From: Betaproteobacteria bacterium
GTDB taxonomy: Bacteria; Pseudomonadota; Gammaproteobacteria; Burkholderiales; Gallionellaceae
NCBI GenBank assembly: GCA_028871775.1
Contig: JAGWMH010000114.1
Span: 1-6,075, forward strand
DNA: 6,075 nt
Direction: 5' to 3'
The translations under genes and the position numbers were made by a program. The notes under the pieces are model-generated. The model searched no databases. It had not been told where the DNA came from and saw nothing but the letters and a program-made list of their open reading frames with translations. Shown in pieces: positions 1-5,760 of this stretch (its first letter is position 1; each line of letters opens with the position of its first letter).

Positions 1-36
1 TCCAGTATTCATCATTGCCAGTGTCGCTTGCTTCAT
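1..36 (-). CDS. IS5-family transposase, N-terminal fragment (partial)
   Basis: Only the first 12 codons are visible: MKQATLAMMNTG, on the minus strand and open at the window edge. The start at 36 is chosen because a purine-rich ribosome binding site (AGGGAGAG on the minus strand, about 43-50) lies at normal spacing before it. Two further in-frame ATGs follow at codons 8 and 9. The opening MKQ-TLA resembles the start of many IS5-group DDE transposases, which then enter a conserved region ending in a Pro-Trp motif. None of that conserved part is in the window, so the family call rests mainly on the adjoining terminal repeat and target site. The protein would cut and rejoin the ends of its own element. 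Confidence 0.5.
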   Translation of the reverse strand, partial: MKQATLAMMNTG

Positions 37-94
37 GTCGTTATCTCTCCCTGATGACGTTCCTGCCTATAACGCACGAGCCTATCATTTGGAC

Positions 95-112
95 GACTTA
101 TTCAGTGTTTCC
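95..112 (-). repeat. Terminal inverted repeat of the IS5-type element (outer end)
   Basis: GGAAACACTGAATAAGTC on the minus strand. It starts with GGAA and holds a GAAnAAGTC core like known IS5 ends. Its partner copy would be at the other end of the element, outside the window. The inner boundary is a guess, since the repeat cannot be aligned to its mate. Confidence 0.5.
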
Positions 113-116
113 TTAG
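113..116. repeat. Probable 4-bp target-site duplication (one copy)
   Basis: TTAG on the plus strand (CTAA on the minus strand) directly abuts the terminal repeat and matches the YTAR target of IS5-group elements. The second copy is beyond the left edge, so duplication is inferred. Confidence 0.35.
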
Positions 117-315
117 TTATATTCAGAAAATTACTTGCCGCAGAAGCACAAAACCGAAAACGTTATGAGCGCAGCCAAGACAAGGCAAATGGGTCTCGCA
201 GGGATTCCGCCCATGGGCGGAAACTCGCAAAAATTGGCGAAGGAGCGGAATTTACATAAAGTAAATGAGCATCCTGAGCCATTTTTTAACGCCGTATTGG
301 CAAGCGCAATAGTTT
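117..315. other. Intergenic region between the IS end and hrcA; no gene seen
   Basis: Short open frames cross this stretch on both strands, but none has a ribosome binding site or a recognisable product. The DNA is more AT-rich than its neighbours. It holds a perfect 18-bp palindrome (205-222) and a smaller inverted repeat TTTAC-5-GTAAA (251-264). The feel is of a dispersed non-coding repeat or a decayed mobile-element border, but that is an impression from memory. I see no convincing intrinsic terminator for hrcA here: neither hairpin is followed by a T-run in the direction of hrcA transcription. Confidence 0.5.
205..222. repeat. Perfect 18-bp palindrome
   Basis: TTCCGCCCATGGGCGGAA is its own reverse complement across all 18 bases. 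It could form a GC-rich hairpin in RNA from either strand or serve as a site for a dimeric protein. No T-run follows on either strand, so a standard terminator is unlikely. Confidence 0.7.
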
Positions 316-1335
316 TCAGTGCTGCGACAGCGCATTGCTGAGCAACTTGGCGGTTATGTCCACAATCGGCACGACTCTTTTGTAATTCATGCGTTTGGGG
401 CCGACCACCGCCAGCGTGCCGATGATCTGCCCATCGGCGGCGTAAGGTGCGCTGACCACGCTGCATTCATCCAGTCCGGCGAGGCCCGATTCGTTGCCGA
501 CAAAAATATGCACGCCCGGCGCATGGCGGCTGACATTCAATAGTTGCAACAGGTCAGTCTTCTGTTCGAACACGTTGAACAGCCCGCGCAACTGGTTCAT
601 GTTGGATGAGAGGTCATGGATGTGCAACAGGTTGCGTTCGCCGCTGATGACGTAATCTTCGTTCTTGCGCGCCATCGCCGCATCGCCCGCCGCCATCGCC
701 GCAGTCATCAGCGCGGTCATGTCGTGGTGCAGCTGGCGCAACTCGGCCTGCACGCGCTGGTGGATATCCTGAAACGCGCAATCGGCATAATGTTGATTGA
801 GAAAATTGCCCGCCTCGGTGAGCTGCGACTGGCTGTAATCCTTATCGGTGAACAACACGCGATTTTCCACCTCGCCGTCCGGCATGACGATAATGAGCAG
901 CACTTTTTTCTCCGCCAGCCGCAAAAATTCTATCTGGCGCACCGTAATGGCAGTGCGCTGCGGCGTGGCCACCACGCCCGCAAAATGGGTGAGCTCCGAC
1001 AGCAGGTTGGATGCCTGCACCAGCAGGCGCGAGGGGTTGTCCGGCTGAAAGTGGGATTTAAGCTGTTGCACGTGCGCCTTATCCAGCGGCTGCGTTACCA
1101 GCAATGTGTCGATGAACAGGCGATAGCCCAGCGCCGTGGGCACGCGCCCGGCGGAGGTATGCGGGCTGCTTACCAGCCCCATCTCCTCGAGGTCGGCCAT
1201 CACGTTGCGGATGGTGGCAGGGCTGACTTCCAGCCCGGAAAATTGTTGCAGTGAGCGCGAGCCAACCGGCTGGCCGTCGCTGATATAGCGTTCCACCAGG
1301 GTCTTGAGCAGGATTTGTGCGCGATCGTTAAGCAT
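316..1335 (-). CDS. hrcA: Heat-inducible transcription repressor HrcA
   Basis: HrcA represses chaperone genes (groE, dnaK operons) by binding CIRCE operators, and GroEL keeps it active. The 339 residues match the family's usual length of about 340. Residues 1-80 form the winged-helix DNA-binding part, with the family hallmarks GQPVGSRSL (21-29), VSPATIRNVMADLEEMGL (37-54) and SSPHTSAGRVPTALGYRLFID (56-76). The rest is the GAF-like dimerisation and regulatory part, ending in the conserved YKRVVPIVDITAKLLSNAL. I chose the ATG at 1335 (MLNDRAQ) because homologues as I know them begin there. An upstream in-frame ATG at 1344 would add MVL, but it lies within or before the predicted promoter start. 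No clear ribosome binding site precedes either start. No CIRCE element (TTAGCACTC-N9-GAGTGCTAA) is visible here, and no grpE or dnaK is adjacent. The gene is transcribed away from nadK. Confidence 0.96.
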   Translation of the reverse strand: MLNDRAQILLKTLVERYISDGQPVGSRSLQQFSGLEVSPATIRNVMADLEEMGLVSSPHTSAGRVPTALGYRLFIDTLLVTQPLDKAHVQQLKSHFQPDNPSRLLVQASNLLSELTHFAGVVATPQRTAITVRQIEFLRLAEKKVLLIIVMPDGEVENRVLFTDKDYSQSQLTEAGNFLNQHYADCAFQDIHQRVQAELRQLHHDMTALMTAAMAAGDAAMARKNEDYVISGERNLLHIHDLSSNMNQLRGLFNVFEQKTDLLQLLNVSRHAPGVHIFVGNESGLAGLDECSVVSAPYAADGQIIGTLAVVGPKRMNYKRVVPIVDITAKLLSNALSQH

Positions 1336-1344
1336 AAGTACCAT

Positions 1345-1374
1345 TCTATCATCGGGCTTTGGTTACTTTGTCAA
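1345..1374 (-). promoter_or_regulatory. Candidate hrcA promoter (leftward)
   Basis: On the minus strand a perfect TTGACA (1374-1369) lies 18 bp before a weak GATAGA (1350-1345). A better -10 match, TAGAAT (1348-1343), is 20 bp away, which is too far for good sigma-70 use. CCCGAT at 1356-1351, 12 bp after ATTGACA, also resembles a heat-shock sigma-32 -10 element. Either reading puts the start of transcription at about 1338-1343, almost on the hrcA start codon. Confidence 0.4.
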
Positions 1375-1396
1375 TCAATGGGCAATATGGTTTAAT
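1368..1396 (+). promoter_or_regulatory. Candidate nadK promoter (rightward)
   Basis: TTGTCA (1368-1373) and TTTAAT (1391-1396) each match the sigma-70 consensus in 5 of 6 positions, with an ideal 17-bp spacer. The expected start of transcription is at about 1403, next to the nadK ATG at 1404, so the message would be essentially leaderless. The -35 box overlaps the -35 box of the leftward hrcA promoter. Confidence 0.55.
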
Positions 1397-1403
1397 CGCG
1401 CAC

Positions 1404-2276
1404 ATGAAATTCCCGTTTAAAACCGTTGCCCTGATCGGCAAATACAAGGCGCCGGAAATCACCGGGCCGCTGCTGCGGCTGGCGGAATTCCTTTCCGGGA
1501 AAGGTGTTGCCGTGGTGGTGGACAGCCTTACTGCCGGGCATATCGAGCAGCATGATTACCGCGAGATGCCGCTGCACGAGATGGGTGGGACGGTTGATCT
1601 GGCCATCGTGCTGGGCGGCGACGGCACCATGCTGAACATTGCGTGTACCCTGGCACCCTTCGATATTCCGCTGGTGGGTGTGAATCAGGGGCGGCTGGGA
1701 TTTCTTACCGACATTTCGCTCGACACCATGCAGCAGACCATTGCCGCCATGCTGGATGGCAAATTTGTCACCGAGCAGCGCCTGCTGCTTTCAACGCGCA
1801 TTCTGCGCGATGGGGCGCAGATATTCAACGCGCTTGCGCTCAACGAAGTAGTGGTGCACCGCGGCAATGCCAGCAGCATGATCGAGTTCGAGGTGCGCAT
1901 TGACGGTGAATATCTCTACAATCAGCGCGCAGACGGGCTGATCGTGGCGACCCCGACCGGCTCTACGGCCTATGCGCTTTCCGCCGGGGGGCCGATTTTG
2001 CATCCCGGCCTGGATATCATCTCGCTGGTGCCGGTGTGCCCGCACACCTTGAGCAACCGCCCCATCGTGGTGAAGAGCGAATCGCTGATAGAGATATTGA
2101 TGCACCGTACCAGCACGGTGCGGGTGCGTTTCGATAGCCACACCTATTTCGACTTGCAGGGCAACGACAAGCTGGAAGTCACGCGCTACCCGGCGCCGGT
2201 CCGCCTGCTGCATCCGGTGGGACACAGCTATTACCATACTCTGCGCGAGAAGCTGCTCTGGAATAAAACTCTTTAA
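1404..2276 (+). CDS. nadK: NAD kinase
   Basis: This enzyme phosphorylates NAD to NADP with ATP or polyphosphate in the cytoplasm and is the cell's route to NADP(H). The 290 residues are the normal bacterial length. Visible motifs are LGGDGTML (70-77, with catalytic Asp73 in GGDG), GRLGFL (96-101), LNEVVVHRG (146-154, the Asn-Glu pair that contacts NAD), DGLIVATPTGSTAYALSAGG (177-196), and SNRPIVV (217-223). The end HSYYHTLREKLLWN is also typical. The ATG at 1404 is chosen because homologues begin MKFPFKTVALIGKY. The frame is open to a TTG at 1359, but that would add 15 unconserved residues and start upstream of the candidate promoter. No ribosome binding site precedes 1404, in keeping with a leaderless message. 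The stop codon overlaps the recN start (TAATG), so the two are probably translationally coupled. Confidence 0.97.
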   Translation: MKFPFKTVALIGKYKAPEITGPLLRLAEFLSGKGVAVVVDSLTAGHIEQHDYREMPLHEMGGTVDLAIVLGGDGTMLNIACTLAPFDIPLVGVNQGRLGFLTDISLDTMQQTIAAMLDGKFVTEQRLLLSTRILRDGAQIFNALALNEVVVHRGNASSMIEFEVRIDGEYLYNQRADGLIVATPTGSTAYALSAGGPILHPGLDIISLVPVCPHTLSNRPIVVKSESLIEILMHRTSTVRVRFDSHTYFDLQGNDKLEVTRYPAPVRLLHPVGHSYYHTLREKLLWNKTL

Positions 2277-3937
2277 TGTTGAAGTTCCTCAGCATCCGCG
2301 ACTTCGTCATTGTCGATTCCCTCGAGCTTGATTTTGCCGCCGGGTTCACCGCGCTGACCGGCGAGACCGGCGCGGGCAAATCCATACTTATAGATGCTTT
2401 GTCCTTAGCGCTTGGAGAGCGCGGCGATGCGGGCATGGTGCGCACCGGCTGCGAACGTGCCGAGATCAGCGCGGGATTCGATACGGCAGGCATGCCGCAA
2501 TTGCAGGACTGGCTGCGCGAGCAGGAACTGGAAGGCGACGAGGATACGTGCCAGCTGCGCCGGATACTGGATGCCAGCGGGCGCTCGCGCGGTTTCATCA
2601 ATGGGCGCAGCGCCACGCTGCAACAGATGCGCGAGGCGGGCGAATTCCTGCTGGATATTCACGGCCAGCATGCGCACCAATCCCTGCTGCGCTCCGATGC
2701 GCAGCGCGATTTGCTGGACGGTTATGCCGGGCTGGGGCGCGACGCGGAAGCGCTGGCGCTGCTGTTTCGCGAGTGGCAAGCCTTGCATCGCCGCCTTGCG
2801 CAACTGGAGCAGAATGCCGAAGCGGTGGCTGCCGAGCGCGAACTGCTGCTGTTTCAGCGGCGCGAGCTGGAAACGCTGAATTTCAGCGGACAGGAATGGA
2901 CGGAGTTGCAGGCCGATCATGCGCGCCTGTCGCATGCCGCCAGCCTGCTGGAAACGGCGCAGTTCGGCGTGGAAATATTGAGCGAAGCCGACACCGCCTG
3001 CCTTGCGCAATTGAACATGCTGGCGGTGCGGGTGCGTGCGGGCATGGAGTTCGATGCGGCATTGCAGGATACGCTCACCATACTGGAAAGCGCGCAGAAC
3101 GAATTGCAGGAGGCGGTGTACGCACTGCGCCATTACCAGCAAAAACTGGATGCCGACCCCCAGCGCCTGCGCGATCAGGAGCAGCACATGGCGGCCATCG
3201 TGGATGCGGCGCGCAAATACCGCGTGGCGCCAGAACAGTTGCCCGAAGCCTTGCAGCACATCATGGCGCGTCTGGAAGAATTGGGCGGCGATGCCGACCT
3301 CGCGGCGCTGGCGCAGCAGGAAACCGCAGCGCGTGAAAAATATCTGGCTGCCGCAAAAAAAATGGGTGCGGCACGCAAGAAAACGGCGGAGAAGCTGTCA
3401 CGCGAAATCACTGCTGCAATGCAGACGCTGGCCATGCAGGGCGGCAGCTTTGCCGTGGCGCTGACGCCGCTGGCCGAGGGTAATATGCACGGCCTGGAGG
3501 CGGTCGAGTTTCAGGTCGCAACCAACCCGGACACACCGCTGCGCGATCTGGCAAAGGTCGCTTCCGGCGGCGAATTGTCGCGCATCAGTCTGGCGATTCA
3601 GGTTGCCGCCAGCCAGGTTGCTGCCGTGCCCACATTGATTTTTGACGAGGTGGACAGCGGTATCGGCGGGCGCGTGGCGGAAATTGTCGGACAATTGCTG
3701 AAGCGCCTGGGGCAGCGCCACCAGGTGATGTGCGTGACGCATTTGCCGCAGGTGGCGGCGAGGGCGGACGCGCAATGGCAGGTGAGCAAATCCGTGCGCA
3801 ACGGCTCTACCCTGAGTACTATCTGCGTGCTTAAACAGGCAGAGCGCATCGAGGAAATCGCGCGCATGCTGGGCGGAGTGAAGATTACCGAGACAACGCG
3901 CAAACATGCGGCGGAAATGCTGGACCTGCCGTCCTAA
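2276..3937 (+). CDS. recN: DNA repair protein RecN (SMC-like ATPase)
   Basis: RecN is a cytoplasmic SMC-like ATPase that acts early in recombinational repair of double-strand breaks, together with RecA. All ATPase parts are present in the 553 residues: Walker A GETGAGKS (29-36), the conserved DIHGQHAHQSLL (127-138), a long helical Gln/Glu/Ala-rich coiled-coil middle (about 150-375), ABC signature VASGGELSR (428-436), Walker B TLIFDEVDSGIGG (453-465), and the switch-histidine region THLPQVAARAD (488-498). Length is close to the family's 550-560. The ATG shares its A with the nadK stop (TAATG), and there is no good independent ribosome binding site, so it depends on nadK translation. I see no LexA box (CTG-N10-CAG type) at the start. 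RecN is SOS-controlled in many bacteria, but here it seems to rely on the nadK promoter or an unseen internal one. Confidence 0.97.
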   Translation: MLKFLSIRDFVIVDSLELDFAAGFTALTGETGAGKSILIDALSLALGERGDAGMVRTGCERAEISAGFDTAGMPQLQDWLREQELEGDEDTCQLRRILDASGRSRGFINGRSATLQQMREAGEFLLDIHGQHAHQSLLRSDAQRDLLDGYAGLGRDAEALALLFREWQALHRRLAQLEQNAEAVAAERELLLFQRRELETLNFSGQEWTELQADHARLSHAASLLETAQFGVEILSEADTACLAQLNMLAVRVRAGMEFDAALQDTLTILESAQNELQEAVYALRHYQQKLDADPQRLRDQEQHMAAIVDAARKYRVAPEQLPEALQHIMARLEELGGDADLAALAQQETAAREKYLAAAKKMGAARKKTAEKLSREITAAMQTLAMQGGSFAVALTPLAEGNMHGLEAVEFQVATNPDTPLRDLAKVASGGELSRISLAIQVAASQVAAVPTLIFDEVDSGIGGRVAEIVGQLLKRLGQRHQVMCVTHLPQVAARADAQWQVSKSVRNGSTLSTICVLKQAERIEEIARMLGGVKITETTRKHAAEMLDLPS

Positions 3938-3987
3938 AGATGGCTTTGATGTATCATGCCGCTGTTTTCCGATCAGGTTTTATTATC

Positions 3988-4401
3988 ATGCGCACTAAAC
4001 TCATCGTTGTTTCCCTGTTGCTTGCCTCGTGCAGCGATATGTCCATGCCCAAGCTGGCGCTGCTCACCCCGCACAAGATTGAGATCCGCCAAGGCAACAT
4101 GGTTACGCCAGAGATGCGCGAGAAGCTCAAAACGGGTATGTCGCGCCTGCAAGTGCGCTCTGTTTTGGGTACGCCGCTGATTAATGACCCCTTTCACGCC
4201 AGCCGCTGGGATTATGTGTATCGCCTCGAACAAAAGGGCAAACTGGTTGAGCAGCAGCGTCTGACGCTGTATTTCGATGAGGATCGCCTGGCGCGTATCG
4301 ACGAAAGCAGCATGCCTCCGCAAAGTGCGCCTCCACCGCAGGAAGGACCTGCAGCTCAATCCAAAATGCCCGTGCCGGTTGAGCCGGATACGAAAAAATA
4401 A
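3988..4401 (+). CDS. bamE: Outer membrane protein assembly factor BamE (SmpA/OmlA lipoprotein)
   Basis: BamE is a small lipoprotein of the BAM complex, which folds beta-barrel proteins into the outer membrane; it stabilises the BamA-BamD contact. The protein is 137 residues long. A lipoprotein signal peptide MRTKLIVVSLLLASC carries the lipobox LASC with the lipidated Cys at 15. The next residue is Ser, not Asp, so outer-membrane sorting is expected. The SmpA/OmlA fold follows: HKIEIRQGNMVTPEMREKLK, then GMSRLQVRSVLGTPLINDPF and RWDYVYRLEQKGK, then LTLYFDEDRLARI. The tail from about residue 108 is Pro/Gln-rich and probably disordered. I chose 3988 because it gives a proper signal peptide; the frame is open to an ATG at 3940, which would add 16 residues in front of it. 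recN ends 50 bp upstream and dapB begins 12 bp downstream, so it is likely cotranscribed with dapB. In many relatives fur lies between recN and bamE; here it does not. Confidence 0.94.
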   Translation: MRTKLIVVSLLLASCSDMSMPKLALLTPHKIEIRQGNMVTPEMREKLKTGMSRLQVRSVLGTPLINDPFHASRWDYVYRLEQKGKLVEQQRLTLYFDEDRLARIDESSMPPQSAPPPQEGPAAQSKMPVPVEPDTKK

Positions 4402-5235
<834 letters not shown>

Positions 5236-5252
5236 AATGCACGTTCCTCAAA

Positions 5253-5284
5253 ATCAGGCATTCTCAAACCTGATAGAAACCTGA
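5253..5284. repeat. Phased direct repeats with an inverted half-site upstream of the tRNA promoter
   Basis: AAACCTGA occurs twice, at 5266-5273 and 5277-5284, with an 11-bp period, about one helical turn. ATCAGG at 5253-5258 is the inverted partner of CCTGAT at 5269-5274 with a 10-base loop. The array lies roughly 77-108 bases before the predicted tRNA-operon start, where activators of stable RNA promoters often bind. The sequence does not clearly fit a regulator I know. Confidence 0.4.
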
Positions 5285-5306
5285 CATTCCAACTCTGCGC
5301 TAAATA

Positions 5307-5320
5307 ATTTGTTGACAAAT
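5307..5320. repeat. 14-bp inverted repeat ATTTGT-TG-ACAAAT within an AT-rich upstream element
   Basis: ATTTGT and ACAAAT are perfect reverse complements around TG. The repeat ends 5 bp before the -35 box of the tRNA promoter and lies in AT-rich DNA (TAAATAATTT at 5301-5310). It could be an UP element contacted by the RNA polymerase alpha subunit or the site of a dimeric regulator. The TTGACA inside it (5312-5317) has no matching -10 at usable spacing. Confidence 0.45.
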
Positions 5321-5325
5321 GCCCT

Positions 5326-5354
5326 TTGACAAGCCGGTCAGGAACACGGATAAT
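5326..5354 (+). promoter_or_regulatory. Strong promoter of the tRNA-Tyr/Gly/Thr-tuf operon
   Basis: TTGACA (5326-5331) is a perfect -35 box and GATAAT (5349-5354) matches the -10 box in 5 of 6 positions, with exactly 17 bp between them. AT-rich sequence lies upstream. CGCGGG (5355-5360) directly after the -10 box is a GC-rich discriminator, the mark of stable-RNA promoters shut down by ppGpp in the stringent response. The start would be near 5361, giving a leader of about 8 bases before tRNA-Tyr. Confidence 0.85.
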
Positions 5355-5368
5355 CGCGGGTTCTGTTT

Positions 5369-5453
5369 GGAGGGATTCCCGAGCGGTCAAAGGGATCAGA
5401 CTGTAAATCTGACGGCTCTGCCTTCGAAGGTTCGAATCCTTCTCCCTCCACCA
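5369..5453 (+). tRNA. tRNA-Tyr (anticodon GUA)
   Basis: This is an 85-base class II tRNA with encoded CCA. The acceptor stem GGAGGGA (5369-5375) pairs with TCCCTCC (5443-5449), followed by discriminator A and CCA (5451-5453). The anticodon stem TCAGA/TCTGA encloses loop CTGTAAA with anticodon GTA at 5403-5405. A long variable arm with GGC/GCC and the T-arm GAAGG-TTCGAAT-CCTTC complete it. It is the first gene of the operon, about 8 bases after the predicted start of transcription. A 99-base spacer, very rich in G and T, separates it from tRNA-Gly. Confidence 0.97.
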
Positions 5454-5552
5454 AAGGTTTTGATTTTGCAGTGTTATTTGCTTGCGGTTGGTTTGACTGG
5501 GCTGGGTGTGGTGATTGTGTGCTTGGGCGCATGTTGTTGGCGGTTAAAGCGT

Positions 5553-5626
5553 GCGGGTGTAGCTCAATGGTAGAGCAGAAGTTTTCCAAACTTACGACGA
5601 GGGTTCGATCCCCTTCACCCGCTCCA
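5553..5626 (+). tRNA. tRNA-Gly (anticodon UCC)
   Basis: This is a 74-base tRNA with encoded CCA (5624-5626) and discriminator T, usual for tRNA-Gly. The acceptor stem GCGGGTG (5553-5559) pairs with CACCCGC (5616-5622). Anticodon loop TTTCCAA (5583-5589) gives TCC at 5585-5587. The T-arm is GAGGG-TTCGATC-CCCTT. The outermost anticodon-stem pair is G-A (5578/5594), which I recall in related tRNA-Gly genes. It reads GGA and GGG codons. The next tRNA begins 10 bases later. Confidence 0.97.
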
Positions 5627-5636
5627 GTTTGAGTTG

Positions 5637-5711
<75 letters not shown>

Positions 5712-5760
5712 AAAGTTTTGTTGATGTTCTTTCGTTAAATTGTATTGATGAGGAAAAATC

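Larger units (their letters stand above)
1..112 (-). mobile_element. End of an IS5-family insertion sequence (runs off left edge)
   Basis: Read on the minus strand, the segment begins with GGAAACACTGAATAAGTC and reaches a transposase start codon 76 bases further in. This matches the layout of IS5-family elements, whose ends begin GGAA and carry a GAAnAAG core. Against the IS5 end as I remember it, about 12 of 18 bases agree. The four bases just outside, CTAA on the minus strand, fit the YTAR target preferred by the IS5 group. The element points away from hrcA and lies 203 bp beyond the hrcA stop codon, so it should not disrupt that gene. The opposite end and most of the transposase are outside the window, so whether the element is intact cannot be judged. 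Confidence 0.6.

Noticed and set aside
131..466. 111-codon minus-strand frame overlapping the hrcA end and the intergenic region
   Set aside because: It starts inside hrcA in another frame, has no ribosome binding site and no recognisable domain; the stretch is better treated as non-coding.
616..1254. 212-codon plus-strand frame inside hrcA
   Set aside because: It is antisense to a well-supported hrcA, has His/Arg-rich composition, and shows no ribosome binding site or domain.
1359..1403. TTG-initiated extension of nadK
   Set aside because: It adds 15 residues not expected in the family and begins upstream of the candidate promoter; MKFPFKTVALIGKY is the usual start.
2405..3259. 284-codon open frame on the minus strand inside recN
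   Set aside because: It is a shadow of recN; composition is Gln/Arg/His/Leu-rich without motifs, and RecN is intact and continuous.
3940..3987. Upstream ATG for bamE
   Set aside because: It would put 16 residues, including charged and polar ones, before the lipoprotein signal peptide; starting at 3988 gives a normal signal with the lipobox Cys at 15.
5319..5573. 84-codon plus-strand frame through tRNA-Tyr
   Set aside because: It begins in the promoter and reads through tRNA-Tyr and into tRNA-Gly; it is not a gene.
5712..5760. Separate tuf promoter
   Set aside because: TTGATG occurs, but no good -10 box lies at 16-18 bp; cotranscription with the tRNAs explains the gene better.
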